Positions 1 to 8,556 of a stretch of 55,686 nucleotides of DNA are shown here, one piece after another. The notes beneath the pieces are model-generated. The model saw nothing but the letters and a program-made list of their open reading frames with translations. It ran no database searches and had not been told where the DNA came from. The translations under genes and the position numbers were made by a program. The first letter of the stretch is position 1. Every line of letters starts with the position of its first letter. The stretch is from Burkholderiales bacterium (GTDB taxonomy: Bacteria; Pseudomonadota; Gammaproteobacteria; Burkholderiales; Burkholderiaceae_C): NCBI GenBank assembly GCA_029268225.1, contig JAJUGJ010000021.1:1-55686 (forward strand), in the 5' to 3' direction.

Positions 1-251
1 GCCTGTTGCATGGCTTGACCGGCGGTGATGGCGCCGAAAGCGTTCACGTAGCCCTTCTTGGCACCGCCGTTGACCTTTTCCCACAGCTTTTCAGCGCCGC
101 GCTTGGCCAGGGTGTACTCAGGCTGCAGGCTGCCACGCAGGCGCACAACGTCAGCAGCGGAATAGCCGCGCTTGACAAGCTTCCAGCGGGGGTTTTTGGC
201 CCAGTCTTTTTCCAGGGCAGCGATTTGCTGTTCACGGGTGAGGTTCGTCAT
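1..251 (-). CDS. aceA: Isocitrate lyase, N-terminal part (cut by window edge)
   Basis: The reverse strand encodes the first 83 residues of isocitrate lyase, the glyoxylate-shunt enzyme that splits isocitrate into glyoxylate and succinate. The reading begins MTNLTREQQIAALEKDW and continues through RGSLQPEYTLAKRGAEKLW to NAFGAITAGQAMQQ, which is the characteristic proteobacterial AceA amino terminus. The ATG at 251 is preceded by GGAG eight bases upstream, which supports this start. The catalytic core lies outside the window. A perfect 18-bp palindrome sits about 80 bases upstream of the start and is a candidate operator. Identification rests on the family N-terminus only, but the match is strong. 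Confidence 0.93.
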   Translation of the reverse strand, partial: MTNLTREQQIAALEKDWAKNPRWKLVKRGYSAADVVRLRGSLQPEYTLAKRGAEKLWEKVNGGAKKGYVNAFGAITAGQAMQQ

Positions 252-330
252 GACGAGATCTCCGGGGGGTTGGTGAAACGGTTCGAGAAGTTGTCAGTCT
301 ACCGCGGTTTGCCCACTTTGGTAAAGACTT

Positions 331-348
331 ATGTCTTATATAAGACAT
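331..348. promoter_or_regulatory. 18-bp perfect palindrome upstream of aceA (candidate operator)
   Basis: ATGTCTTATATAAGACAT is a perfect 9+9 inverted repeat, centred between 339 and 340, about 80 bases upstream of the aceA start. An A/T-rich dyad in an otherwise GC-rich region is what a dimeric repressor or activator site looks like, GntR/FadR-like in size. The regulator is not visible in the window, so its identity is inference. Confidence 0.6.
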
Positions 349-432
349 GACTCTTCATGTGCTGACAGACATGAACGGTGACATGACGTGAAATGACAAC
401 ACCCCCGCTCCGGGGGCGCCATCAGACGGGTG

Positions 433-465
433 AAAAAAAACCGCTCAACGCAGGTTGAGCGGTTT
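433..465 (-). terminator. Rho-independent terminator of ppa
   Basis: Stem CCGCTCAAC (441-449) pairs with GTTGAGCGG (454-462), extended by A/T pairs, with a four-base loop. Read on the minus strand the hairpin is followed directly by a run of eight T (complement of the A run 433-440). It lies about 30 bases past the ppa stop codon. Confidence 0.9.
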
Positions 466-492
466 GGGGTCAGGCAAGGTGGCGCGACCTTG

Positions 493-1026
493 TCAGTGAG
501 ACTTGGCAAAGGCTGCCAGGCCAGAAGTGACTTCGGCCTTGGCGGCATCGATGCCATCCCAGCCGGTGACCTTCACCCACTTGCCGGGCTCCAAATCCTT
601 GTAGTGCTCGAAGAAATGCTTGATCTGCTGGACCAGCAACTCCGGCAGGTCTTCCAGCTTCTGGATGTTCTTGTACATCGCGCAGATCTTCTCGGTCGGC
701 ACGGCCACGAGTTTGGAGTCGCCACCTGCCTCGTCTTCCATCTTCAGGATGCCCAACGGACGGCAAGGAATGACCACCCCCGGCTGCAAGGGGAACGGCG
801 TCACCACCAGCACGTCGACCGGATCGCCATCCGCAGCGATGGTCTGCGGCACGTAGCCGTAGTTGCAGGGGTAGTGCATGGCCGTGCCCATGAAGCGATC
901 GACGAAGACCGCACCGGTCTCATGATCGATTTCGTACTTGATCGGATCGGCGTTGGCGGGGATTTCGATGATGACGTTGAAGACGTCAGGTGCCTTGGCA
1001 CCGGCGGGAACGTTGAGCAGGCTCAT
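493..1026 (-). CDS. ppa: Inorganic pyrophosphatase (family I)
   Basis: A 177-residue soluble family I pyrophosphatase, which hydrolyses diphosphate to two phosphates and so pulls biosynthetic reactions forward. The metal-binding signature DGDPVD is at residues 66-71, with Asp66, Asp68 and Asp71 matching the essential acidic residues 65/67/70 of the E. coli enzyme. Length is normal for the family. The ATG at 1026 opens MSLLNVPAG, the usual family beginning; in-frame codons further upstream encode no family sequence. A Rho-independent terminator follows at 433-465, so the gene appears monocistronic. It is divergent from the phasin gene. Confidence 0.97.
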   Translation of the reverse strand: MSLLNVPAGAKAPDVFNVIIEIPANADPIKYEIDHETGAVFVDRFMGTAMHYPCNYGYVPQTIAADGDPVDVLVVTPFPLQPGVVIPCRPLGILKMEDEAGGDSKLVAVPTEKICAMYKNIQKLEDLPELLVQQIKHFFEHYKDLEPGKWVKVTGWDGIDAAKAEVTSGLAAFAKSH

Positions 1027-1137
1027 GATGGTTCGATCACAAGGTTGGGAATCGGAAGGATGCGCAAGTGTAGGCCATGCCGGCAAGCGCTTTTTACAGA
1101 CCGTAACGCCTAATTTGCTGCAGCGCACAAAAAACGC

Positions 1138-1165
1138 TTGCAATCACAGTCGTCTTGCCTATACT
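1138..1165 (+). promoter_or_regulatory. Sigma-70-like promoter of the phasin gene
   Basis: TTGCAA (1138-1143) and TATACT (1160-1165) are separated by 16 bases and lie about 90 bases upstream of the phasin ATG. The -10 matches the consensus in five of six positions, the -35 in four. Confidence 0.6.
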
Positions 1166-1253
1166 GAGAACCATGTTGCAACGCAGCAAAGCCGATTGAG
1201 GCAGCCGCAGGATGCAATCGACCTACCTGTCATCACTTACCGGAGATCTGAAC

Positions 1254-1808
1254 ATGCTGACCGCTGAACAACTGCTCGCCGCTCAAAAGGCCAACCTCGC
1301 CACCCTGTTCGACCTGGGCCAAAAGGCTTTCGAAGGCGTGGAAAAGGTGATGGAGCTGAACCTGCAAGTCGCCAAGACTTCCCTGGAAGAAGCTTCCGAG
1401 CACGCCAAGGCCGTGCTGGCTGTCAAGGACGCCCAAGAGTTGCTGGCCCTGCAAGCTTCGTTGCTGCAACCCGCTGCTGAAAAGGCTGCCGCTTACGGTC
1501 GTCACCTGTACGACATCGCTTCGGGCACCAGCGCCGAAGTGAGCAAGCTGGCTGAGTCGCAACTGGCCGAAGCTCAAAGCAAGTTCGCCTCCGTGGTGGA
1601 CAACGCTGTGAAGAACGCTCCTGCCGGCACCGAGAACGCCGTTGTGCTGGTCAAGTCGGCCGTGGCCGCTGCCAACAACGCTTTCGACTCCGTGCAGAAG
1701 GCTGCCAAGCAAGCCGCTGACGTGGCCGAAGCCAACTTCCAAGCCATCACCAACACCGCTGTGAAGGCCACTCAGGCTGCTTCCAGCAAGGCTCGCAAGT
1801 CGGCCTGA
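1254..1808 (+). CDS. phaP: Phasin family protein (PHA granule-associated)
   Basis: A 184-residue, Ala/Lys/Glu-rich, almost entirely helical protein of the phasin_2 type, which coats polyhydroxyalkanoate granules. The opening [19 protein letters not shown] is typical of Burkholderiales phasins, followed by long heptad-like amphipathic helices and an alanine-rich C-terminus ending in a basic patch. The ATG at 1254 has GGAG nine bases upstream; an earlier in-frame ATG at 1212 lacks a good ribosome site. Codon choice is uniform, as in highly expressed genes. It has its own promoter (1138-1165) and terminator (1982-2012). The presence of a phasin suggests the organism stores PHA; no synthase is in the window. 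Confidence 0.92.
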   Translation: MLTAEQLLAAQKANLATLFDLGQKAFEGVEKVMELNLQVAKTSLEEASEHAKAVLAVKDAQELLALQASLLQPAAEKAAAYGRHLYDIASGTSAEVSKLAESQLAEAQSKFASVVDNAVKNAPAGTENAVVLVKSAVAAANNAFDSVQKAAKQAADVAEANFQAITNTAVKATQAASSKARKSA

Positions 1809-1981
1809 TTGAACTCGCAGCGTGGTCAGGCCATCGCTAGCAACACAAGCTCACAGAGCCGAGTTGCTGGCAGGGAACTTCACCACACTGCCCAGATCTG
1901 AGAGATGACCGTTTTGGACGAACGGTCCTCCTGAAAGGTTGTCTCCTCGGTACCTCATGAGCCTTTTCTAAGGTACCTTTC

Positions 1982-2012
1982 AAGCCCGATGGTTCGCCAT
2001 CGGGCTTTTTTT
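1982..2012 (+). terminator. Rho-independent terminator of the phasin gene
   Basis: AAGCCCGATGG (1982-1992) and CCATCGGGCTT (1997-2007) form a perfect 11-bp stem closed by a TTCG tetraloop and followed by a T run to 2012. The next gene, aat, starts only 11 bases after it. Confidence 0.95.
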
Positions 2013-2023
2013 ATGATGTGGCC

Positions 2024-2776
2024 ATGATTCCCTGGCTCGAACCCGACGACCCCTTACCCGATACCCACGACACGCTGGGCCCACAGTCTGATGCCCCAGG
2101 CCTGCTGGCAGCCGGGCGTGATCTGAGCCCAGCAAGGCTGACCGAAGCCTATCGGCGCGGCATCTTCCCCTGGTTCAGCGAGGGCCAACCCGTGCTGTGG
2201 TGGACCACTGATCCACGCATGGTGTTGCCCGTGTCAGCGTTCAAGCTGAGTCGCTCGCTGCGCAAAACCATCCAGAAGTTCCGTCGAACCCCGGCTTGCG
2301 AGGTACGCGTTGACCACGCTTTCAGCCAGGTGATGGCGGCCTGCGCTCACACACCTCGCGAAGGTCAAGACGGCACCTGGATCGTGCCGGACATGTGCAC
2401 GGTCTATGCGCACTGGCATGCCCAGGGCAAGGTCCACTCGTTCGAAACCTGGGTAGACGGTCAACTGGTCGGGGGCTTGTATGGCGTGAGCCTGGGCCGC
2501 ATGTTTTTCGGTGAGTCGATGTTCGCCCACCGAACCGACGCCTCCAAAATTGCCCTGGCCGCGTTGGTGTGCTTTTGCCGAGCCCATGACATCACGGTCA
2601 TCGACTGCCAACAGCAGACCGCACATCTCGCCTCCCTGGGTGCTCGCCCTTGGCCTCGCGAGCGCTTTGAAGCGCATTTGCGTGATGTGGTCGATCTGCC
2701 GCCCGTGGGCACCTGGGCCTATGATGATGCCCTGTGGTCTTACCTGGATGCACCGTCTGGAGCCCCCCGCCCGTGA
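2024..2776 (+). CDS. aat: Leucyl/phenylalanyl-tRNA--protein transferase
   Basis: A 250-residue cytoplasmic enzyme that moves Leu or Phe from aminoacyl-tRNA onto N-terminal Arg or Lys of proteins, marking them for ClpAP degradation (N-end rule). The family signature GIFPWF is at residues 46-51, followed by the conserved [10 protein letters not shown]; the GNAT-like C-terminal half includes [18 protein letters not shown] and a [14 protein letters not shown] segment. ATG 2024 is chosen; a GTG six bases earlier is also in frame. There is no Shine-Dalgarno-like sequence because the phasin terminator occupies the upstream DNA, but TATGAT lies six bases before the ATG. The stop overlaps the next start (GTGA), coupling it to bpt. 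Confidence 0.95.
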   Translation: MIPWLEPDDPLPDTHDTLGPQSDAPGLLAAGRDLSPARLTEAYRRGIFPWFSEGQPVLWWTTDPRMVLPVSAFKLSRSLRKTIQKFRRTPACEVRVDHAFSQVMAACAHTPREGQDGTWIVPDMCTVYAHWHAQGKVHSFETWVDGQLVGGLYGVSLGRMFFGESMFAHRTDASKIALAALVCFCRAHDITVIDCQQQTAHLASLGARPWPRERFEAHLRDVVDLPPVGTWAYDDALWSYLDAPSGAPRP

Positions 2777-3531
2777 GCCAACTTCAAGAGCTTCCCCTGG
2801 CGTCTTTGCAGTTTTACGCCACAGCGCCCTACCCTTGCAGCTATCTGGACGGCCGACAGGCACGCTCGCAGGTGGCCACGCCCAGCCAATTGATCCATGC
2901 CGATGTGTATTCGGAACTGGTCGTCAATGGGTTTCGGCGCAGCGGTTTGTTCACCTACCGACCCCACTGCGACGGCTGTCGTTCGTGTTTGCCACTGCGG
3001 ATCAAGGTGGCGCAGTTCATAGCCAGACGCAGTCAGAGGCGCGCATGGAAGGCGCACACGCACCTTCAGGCGCGTGTGCTGCCGCTGTGTTTCGTGCAGG
3101 AGCACTACGAGTTGTACCTGCGCTACCAGCAGAGGCGCCATCAGGGAGGGGGCATGGACCTGGACTCGGTTGATCAGTACAGTCAGTTCCTGCTGCAAAG
3201 CAACGTGAACTCACGATTGATTGAGTTTCGAACCCCAGAGCAAGCCGATGGCGCACCGGGTGCGCTGAAGATGGTGTCGGTGGTGGACATCCTCAGCGAT
3301 GGGCTGTCGGCTGTGTACACGTTTTACGATCCCGACGATCAGGCCAGCTACGGAACCTTCAATGTGCTGTGGCAGATTCACCAGGCCCAGGAGTTGGGGT
3401 TGCCCCACCTCTACCTGGGTTACTGGATCGCCGAGAGCCCCAAAATGGCCTACAAGGCTCAGTTCACCCCGCACGAAATCTTGCTGGACGGGGCATGGCA
3501 AGCCCCGCCCGGGATTCAGGGCGTCAGATAA
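2773..3531 (+). CDS. bpt: Aspartate/glutamate leucyltransferase (arginyl-tRNA transferase family)
   Basis: A 252-residue enzyme of the Ate1-related Bpt family, which transfers Leu from Leu-tRNA onto N-terminal Asp or Glu; together with Aat this is the bacterial N-end rule entry step. Visible family blocks are [14 protein letters not shown] (20-33) and HCDGCRSC (65-72) in the N-terminal cysteine-rich part, and YYDPD-type and GYWI segments in the C-terminal acyltransferase part. It starts with GTG at 2773 inside the GTGA overlap with aat, which implies translational coupling; family sequence begins right there. It ends in TAA, the only TAA among the genes followed here. Its last 16 bases overlap the end of the convergent SIMPL gene. 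Confidence 0.93.
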   Translation: MSQLQELPLASLQFYATAPYPCSYLDGRQARSQVATPSQLIHADVYSELVVNGFRRSGLFTYRPHCDGCRSCLPLRIKVAQFIARRSQRRAWKAHTHLQARVLPLCFVQEHYELYLRYQQRRHQGGGMDLDSVDQYSQFLLQSNVNSRLIEFRTPEQADGAPGALKMVSVVDILSDGLSAVYTFYDPDDQASYGTFNVLWQIHQAQELGLPHLYLGYWIAESPKMAYKAQFTPHEILLDGAWQAPPGIQGVR

Positions 3532-4241
3532 ACCTGTCCGTTGACGCTGACCGACAAGCGTCCTTTGCCCGGCTCGACCGGCAAAGCCGCATCTGCGGCT
3601 TCCATGGTTTTGGCTCGCGCGGCCATCATGTAGGGGCGCGGTTCAAAGCCTGGCTCGGTGGACGAAACCGATACCTCGCCAAGCGTGTAGCCCTTGAAAC
3701 CGAAGGCCTGCGCCATGGCGCCGGCACGTGAGCGGAATCGCTGGATGGCCTCGCTGGTCAGAGCCGCCTCATGCCGCTCCCTCAGGGCTCGTGACAGGCC
3801 ATATTGCATGTTGACCACGTTGAGCTGGGTGAGCTTGCCAGCAGTCTGCGAGATGCGTGTGGTGTCGGTCCCCTCCAGCATCAACTGCGCAGTGCCTTGC
3901 CAACCACTGATGCGACCGGCATTGGTATAGCGAGGCTGCACCGAGAAGGAACCCGTACGGACCTCGATGCCGGCCTGGCCTTGAGCCGCTTTACGCGCCT
4001 CGGTCAGGGCAGACTCCATGACCTGCTTGAGCGCCGTTTGCACATCCGAGGCCTGGTTGCCTTCTCGGGTCGCCTGCAAGGTCACCACCAGCAAGTCCTG
4101 CGTGACCTCTTCGGTGGCGCTGGCACTGAATGACAAGGCGTTTTGACGCGGCGCTTCAGCGTGAACCGCACCAGCCAGCAGAGTCAAAGCCAGTACGCTC
4201 AGCCCTTGGTGCCAGCGAGAAGAAACGGTATGCATGTGCAT
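3516..4241 (-). CDS. SIMPL-domain (DUF541) secreted protein
   Basis: A 241-residue exported protein of the SIMPL/DUF541 (BP26/OMP28) family, periplasmic or outer-membrane-associated, of uncertain function. A Sec signal peptide is clear: a basic start, a hydrophobic core [12 protein letters not shown], and an AVHA cleavage site near residue 28. The mature part begins with the family pattern of a short beta strand followed by [16 protein letters not shown] and ends with [10 protein letters not shown]. The ATG at 4241 is favoured because AAGGGAAG lies just upstream; longer in-frame reading would bury the signal peptide. It is divergent from ompR and convergent with bpt. Confidence 0.85.
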   Translation of the reverse strand: MHMHTVSSRWHQGLSVLALTLLAGAVHAEAPRQNALSFSASATEEVTQDLLVVTLQATREGNQASDVQTALKQVMESALTEARKAAQGQAGIEVRTGSFSVQPRYTNAGRISGWQGTAQLMLEGTDTTRISQTAGKLTQLNVVNMQYGLSRALRERHEAALTSEAIQRFRSRAGAMAQAFGFKGYTLGEVSVSSTEPGFEPRPYMMAARAKTMEAADAALPVEPGKGRLSVSVNGQVYLTP

Positions 4242-4347
4242 GAAAACTTCCCTTTCGGAGGTTGGATGTACCCATTGAACGTGCGAGTTGCCAGCTTGGC
4301 TGACCGGTGGTTTCAGGGGGTTGACGGGCCTGACACAGAGCCGCAAG

Positions 4348-4418
4348 ATTTGTAACAGGTGGTCAGCGGTCCGACTTTCCGGGTTCGAAACTGCGCACAA
4401 TCCGCCTCTGTTACAAAT
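4348..4418. promoter_or_regulatory. 11-bp inverted repeat in the ompR promoter region
   Basis: ATTTGTAACAG (4348-4358) and CTGTTACAAAT (4408-4418) are perfect inverted copies 49 bases apart, in the divergent region between the SIMPL gene and ompR. The right arm ends 14 bases before the ompR ATG. GTTACA/TGTAAC resembles the GNAAC-type core of OmpR-family half-sites, so autoregulation is possible; that is inference. Confidence 0.55.
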
Positions 4419-4432
4419 TCCGAGGAATGCCG

Positions 4433-5170
4433 ATGTCGTCTCCCGCCCCCAATCAGCGTCCTGATCGCGTGCTCGTGGTCGATGATGATGCCCGCATTCG
4501 CGATCTGCTGCGTCGTTATCTGAGTCAGGAAGGCTTCGAAGTTCTGCTGGCCGAAGACGCGAAGGCGCTCAATCGCCTGCTGACGCGCGAAACCGTCGAC
4601 CTCATCGTGCTGGACCTGATGCTGCCCGGCGAAGATGGTCTGTCGATCTGCCGTCGCCTGCGTGCTGCCAACGACGTCACGCCGATCATCATGCTGACCG
4701 CCAAGGTGGAGGACGTGGACCGCATCGTGGGCCTGGAGGTGGGCGCTGACGACTACCTGCCCAAACCTTTCAACCCCCGTGAATTGCTGGCGCGCATCCA
4801 CGCCGTGCTGCGCCGCCGCCCGGCCCAGGAGGCCCCTGGTGCACCCGCCAAGGATGCGCAGAGCGTCAACTTCGGACCGTTCGAGTTTGACCTGACACTG
4901 CGCCGCCTGAGCAAGGATGGCGAACCCATTGCCCTGACCACCGGTGAGTTCTCTATGCTCAAGGCCCTGGTGCGCCATCCGCGCCAGCCGCTGTCGCGCG
5001 ACAAACTGGCTCAACTAGCCCGTGGCCGTGAGTTCGAGCCCTTCGACCGCAGCCTGGACGTGCAGATTTCACGTCTGCGCAAGATGATCGAACCCGATCC
5101 GGCACAGCCCCGCTATATCCAGACCGTCTGGGGCGTGGGGTACGTGTTCGTGCCGGACGGCGGAACCTGA
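4433..5170 (+). CDS. ompR: Response regulator OmpR
   Basis: A 245-residue OmpR-subfamily response regulator. The receiver domain (about 12-125) contains the acidic pair in VLVVDDDARIRDLL, the phosphoacceptor Asp in LIVLDLMLPGEDG, and the LTAK and KPF switch residues; the winged-helix DNA-binding domain (about 145-240) ends in the usual RYIQTVWGVGYVFVPDG. An ATG at 4427 is also in frame, but GAGG at 4422-4425 is correctly spaced for the ATG at 4433. envZ follows after three bases, so the pair is co-transcribed. By family it controls porins and osmolarity responses. An 11-bp inverted repeat lies just upstream and may be a self-binding site. Confidence 0.95.
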   Translation: MSSPAPNQRPDRVLVVDDDARIRDLLRRYLSQEGFEVLLAEDAKALNRLLTRETVDLIVLDLMLPGEDGLSICRRLRAANDVTPIIMLTAKVEDVDRIVGLEVGADDYLPKPFNPRELLARIHAVLRRRPAQEAPGAPAKDAQSVNFGPFEFDLTLRRLSKDGEPIALTTGEFSMLKALVRHPRQPLSRDKLAQLARGREFEPFDRSLDVQISRLRKMIEPDPAQPRYIQTVWGVGYVFVPDGGT

Positions 5171-5173
5171 TTG

Positions 5174-6502
5174 ATGCCAGAAAACCGTCTGGCACTCAGC
5201 CTGTTTTGGCGTACTTTCATCCTGCTGGGGCTGTTGCTCACGGTGGGGATCGTGGCATGGGTGCAAACGTTTCGGGCGCTGGAATTCGAACCGCGCGCGG
5301 TTCAGTCCGCTCAGCAGATTGCCAGCTTGGTCAACCTGTCTCGCGCGGGGCTGCGCTATGCGGACAGCATCAACCGGGTGACCCTGATCAAGACCTTGTT
5401 CGATCAGGAGTCGATCACGCTGAAGCCCAGCGAACCGACCGATACCTATCTGCCCTTTGAGCAAGATCGTTTCACACGCACGATTGCCACAGAGTTGCGC
5501 TCTCGTTTGGGTGACAACACGGTGGTCGCAGGCAGTGTCAATGGTGTGCAGGGCCTGTGGGTGCGCTTCGCGATCGAGCGGGATCTTTACTGGCTGCAAA
5601 CCGACAGCCGTCGCTTTGGGAGCATGACCGGGCGCACCTGGTTTGTGTGGGTGGGCATCGCCTTGATTGCCACCTTGCTGGGTTCGATCGTGATCGCACG
5701 GTTGATCAACAAGCCACTCAAGGAGTTGTCGTTTGCCGCCAGCCGAATCCGAGAGGGAGAGTACGACTCCCGACTGGATGAGTCGATGATCACGCGCGAA
5801 ATCCGGGAAGTGAACCAAGGCTTCAACCGCATGGCTCGAGAGTTGGCCAAGGTGGAAGAGGATCGGGCCGTGATGCTGGCAGGGATCTCACATGACCTGC
5901 GCACGCCGTTGGCGCGCATGCGGTTGGAAACGGAAATGAGCGTGGCCGACGAAGAGGCCCGCCGCAACATGGTGGCCGACATTGAACAGCTCGACGCCAT
6001 CATCGACAAATTCATGGACTACGCGCGCCCTGGTGAGGTGGAGTTGGTGCCCGTTCATGTGGCCACCGTGGTGGACAAGGCGATCAGTCAGTTCCGTGAC
6101 ACGCAGCGCATCCGCATCACCAGCAAACTGCCCATTGACACCCGAGTGATGGCCGACGAAACCGAACTCGGCCGGGTGTTGACCAATTTGTTCGAAAACG
6201 CGCGGCGCTATGGTCGCAACACCTACACCGGCGTGACCAATGTCGAGGTGACTTATGCGCGTGCAGGCTCATGGGTGGTGCTGAGCGTGCGCGACCATGG
6301 TCCTGGTGTCGCGGCAGAGAAGCTGGCGGAGTTGACAACACCCTTCTTCCGAGGTGATGCAGCGCGCACCGCGGCTACCGGTGCCGGACTTGGGCTGGCG
6401 ATTGTGGAAAAGGCCCTGCAGCGCATGGGCGGGGATTTTGAACTGGCCAATGCTGCCGGGGGCGGTCTGGTGGCACACATCAAACTCAAGCGCGCGCCCT
6501 GA
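5174..6502 (+). CDS. envZ: Sensor histidine kinase EnvZ
   Basis: A 442-residue inner-membrane histidine kinase partnered with OmpR. Order of parts: cytoplasmic start, TM1 about 13-30, periplasmic region of about 125 residues, TM2 about 155-178 (VWVGIALIATLLGSIVIARL), HAMP linker, HisKA with phosphoacceptor His in GISHDLRTPLARMRLE, and a HATPase_c domain with N box NLFENARRYG, G1 DHGPGV and G2 GAGLGLAIV. It starts at ATG 5174, three bases after the ompR stop, with GGCGGA upstream; a TTG at 5171 is the only alternative. The next gene, ispF, is convergent. Confidence 0.94.
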   Translation: MPENRLALSLFWRTFILLGLLLTVGIVAWVQTFRALEFEPRAVQSAQQIASLVNLSRAGLRYADSINRVTLIKTLFDQESITLKPSEPTDTYLPFEQDRFTRTIATELRSRLGDNTVVAGSVNGVQGLWVRFAIERDLYWLQTDSRRFGSMTGRTWFVWVGIALIATLLGSIVIARLINKPLKELSFAASRIREGEYDSRLDESMITREIREVNQGFNRMARELAKVEEDRAVMLAGISHDLRTPLARMRLETEMSVADEEARRNMVADIEQLDAIIDKFMDYARPGEVELVPVHVATVVDKAISQFRDTQRIRITSKLPIDTRVMADETELGRVLTNLFENARRYGRNTYTGVTNVEVTYARAGSWVVLSVRDHGPGVAAEKLAELTTPFFRGDAARTAATGAGLGLAIVEKALQRMGGDFELANAAGGGLVAHIKLKRAP

Positions 6503-6562
6503 CCTCACGGACTGTGTCCAGGTCAAAGGTCCCGCCCTCGGTGACTCAAGGGCCCATTCGGG

Positions 6563-7051
6563 TCAAGCTCGGAACAGCAAACAGATCGCGCGCGCCTCGA
6601 TGGCACGACCTTCGCCCACGGGACCCATCTTCTCGGCGGTTTTGGCTTTGACGTTGACCTGATCCTCGCTCAGTCCCAAGGCCTCGGCGATGCGTGTGCG
6701 CATCAGTGGGATGTGAGGGGCCATCTTGGGGGCTTGCGCCACGATGGTGGCATCGAGGTTGCCAATGTCCCAGCCCGTGGCGCGCACACGTCGCGCAGCC
6801 TCCTGAAGCAAGGCCACGGAATCAGCGCCTTTGAACTGTGGCTCGGTATCGGGAAAATGACGGCCGATGTCCCCCAATGCCGCCGCCCCCAGCAGGGCGT
6901 CGGTGATGGCATGGAGCAAGGCGTCGGCATCGGAGTGGCCGAGCAGCCCATGGGTATGGGGAATGGTCACACCACCCAGAATCAGAGGACGGTCCAGCAC
7001 CAAGGCGTGGGTATCCCAGCCTTCCCCCACACGCAAGGCGGGCACATTCAT
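6563..7051 (-). CDS. ispF: 2-C-methyl-D-erythritol 2,4-cyclodiphosphate synthase
   Basis: A 162-residue enzyme of the MEP isoprenoid pathway; it cyclises CDP-ME 2-phosphate to MEcPP, releasing CMP, as a trimer. The zinc ligands are visible as Asp13 and His15 in GEGWDTH and His47 in [28 protein letters not shown] and the C-terminal KAKTAEKMG are the other family blocks. ATG 7051 gives the standard family start; a codon 18 bases earlier is in frame but adds nothing recognisable. The usual partner ispD is not adjacent: amtB lies between them on the opposite strand. Confidence 0.97.
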   Translation of the reverse strand: MNVPALRVGEGWDTHALVLDRPLILGGVTIPHTHGLLGHSDADALLHAITDALLGAAALGDIGRHFPDTEPQFKGADSVALLQEAARRVRATGWDIGNLDATIVAQAPKMAPHIPLMRTRIAEALGLSEDQVNVKAKTAEKMGPVGEGRAIEARAICLLFRA

Positions 7052-7350
7052 GATGGTCTCGCAGGGCAAAAATGAACAAGGTGTGATTGTCGCTGGAAAG
7101 ACGTCCTGCCGGCATGGCCGCCAGATCGGTGCAGCCCAACCCCTCGCGCACCATCACAGGGCTGCCGCAACCCAATGGAAGGCGCGAGCACCAAGCGAGG
7201 TCACCGCAGCGCCAACTCGGTGCAAACACCTCTCGACGCAGGCGCCAAATGCGGGCATGTTTTGTGCTTCACCTTGGTGCGCCTTGAACCTGAATGCGGC
7301 ACAGGGTTCAAAACAGTGCGCTCAAGGCCGTTGGATTGCGGAAGTTGAAC
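7052..7350. other. Divergent intergenic region ispF/amtB, no gene seen
   Basis: About 300 bases between the ispF and amtB starts. Short open frames here have no family resemblance. I found no convincing glnK gene, sigma-54 (GG-N10-GC) site, or transposon remnant. It must hold promoters for both genes. Confidence 0.5.
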
Positions 7351-8553
7351 ATGGATTCATTCAAACAAGGTGCAGACACCCTCTTCATCATGCTGGGGGC
7401 GGTCATGGTGCTGGCGATGCACGCGGGCTTCGCGTTTCTGGAGTTGGGGACTGTGCGGGGCAAGAACCAGGTGAATGCGCTGGTGAAGATCTTGGTGGAC
7501 TTCTGCGTGTCCACCATCGCCTACTTCTTCGTGGGCTACACCGTGGCGTATGGCGTGGACTTCTATGTGGACGCTCACACGCTGGCCGAGGCCAATGGCT
7601 ATGCGCTGATGAAGTTCTTTTTCCTGCTGACGTTCGCCGCGGCCATCCCGGCGATCATCTCGGGTGGGATTGCCGAGCGTGCACGCTTCAACCCACAGTT
7701 GATCGCCACGGCGGTGATCGTGGGGGTGTTGTACCCGCTGTGCGAAGGTGCGATCTGGGGCGACCGTTTCGGCTTTGAGGTGTGGTTGCAGCAGGTGACC
7801 GGCGGCACCATGCATGACTTTGCCGGCTCGGTGGTCGTTCATGCGTTTGGAGGCTGGCTGGCTCTGCCGGCCGTGCTGATTCTGGGCGCGCGCCGCAACC
7901 GCTATCGCAAGGATGGTGCGATGTCGGCTCACCCGCCGTCGAGCATCCCTTTCCTCGCGCTGGGCTCATGGATTCTGGCGGTGGGCTGGTTCGGCTTCAA
8001 CGTGATGAGCGCACAGACCATCGACAAGATTTCAGGCCTGGTGGCGGTGAACTCGCTGATGGCTCTAGTGGGTGGCACCTTGGTGGCGCTGCTGATGGGC
8101 AAGAATGACCCAGGCTTTGCCTACAACGGCCCCTTGGCGGGTCTGGTGGCCGTGTGTGCCGGGTCCGACATCATGCACCCGGCCGGCGCCTTGGCGGTGG
8201 GGGCGATAGCCGGCGCGATCTTCGTGCTGATGTTCACCCTGGTGCAGAACAAGTGGAAGATCGACGACGTGCTGGGGGTGTGGCCCCTGCATGGCCTGTG
8301 CGGCGCCTGGGGTGGCATTGCTGCGGGGCTGTTTGGTCAGCCTTGGCTGGGCGGCGCCGGCGGGGTGAACCTGGGTGCGCAGGTGCTGGGCACCTTGTTC
8401 GTCGTTGCGTTTGCGCTGGTCAGCGGCTTTGTCGTGTACGGCACGTTGAACCGCCTGATGGGCCTGCGCCTGTCGCAAGAGGAAGAGTTTGACGGCGCCG
8501 ACCTGTCGGTGCACCGCATCAAGGCCAGCCCCGAGCAGGAAGTGTCCTGGTGA
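7351..8553 (+). CDS. amtB: Ammonium transporter (Amt family)
   Basis: A 400-residue polytopic membrane protein of the Amt/MEP/Rh family that conducts ammonium/ammonia across the inner membrane. The twin pore histidines can be placed in DFAGSVVVHAFGGW and in VWPLHGLCGAWGGI, the family equivalents of His168 and His318 of E. coli AmtB. About eleven hydrophobic segments follow an N-terminal DSFKQGADTLFIMLGAVMV with no cleavable signal peptide. The ATG at 7351 has GGAAG upstream. glnK, normally the upstream partner, is not here. The gene sits in the opposite orientation between ispF and ispD, ending three bases from the ispD stop codon. Confidence 0.94.
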   Translation: MDSFKQGADTLFIMLGAVMVLAMHAGFAFLELGTVRGKNQVNALVKILVDFCVSTIAYFFVGYTVAYGVDFYVDAHTLAEANGYALMKFFFLLTFAAAIPAIISGGIAERARFNPQLIATAVIVGVLYPLCEGAIWGDRFGFEVWLQQVTGGTMHDFAGSVVVHAFGGWLALPAVLILGARRNRYRKDGAMSAHPPSSIPFLALGSWILAVGWFGFNVMSAQTIDKISGLVAVNSLMALVGGTLVALLMGKNDPGFAYNGPLAGLVAVCAGSDIMHPAGALAVGAIAGAIFVLMFTLVQNKWKIDDVLGVWPLHGLCGAWGGIAAGLFGQPWLGGAGGVNLGAQVLGTLFVVAFALVSGFVVYGTLNRLMGLRLSQEEEFDGADLSVHRIKASPEQEVSW

Positions 8554-8556
8554 TCT

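Noticed and set aside
402..416. CCCCCG-CTC-CGGGGG hairpin near the ppa terminator
   Set aside because: Six-bp stem with no T run; the adjacent hairpin at 433-465 is the convincing terminator.
7052..7350. Possible insertion remnant explaining amtB between ispD and ispF
   Set aside because: No terminal repeats, transposase fragments or target duplications could be seen in the flanking DNA.
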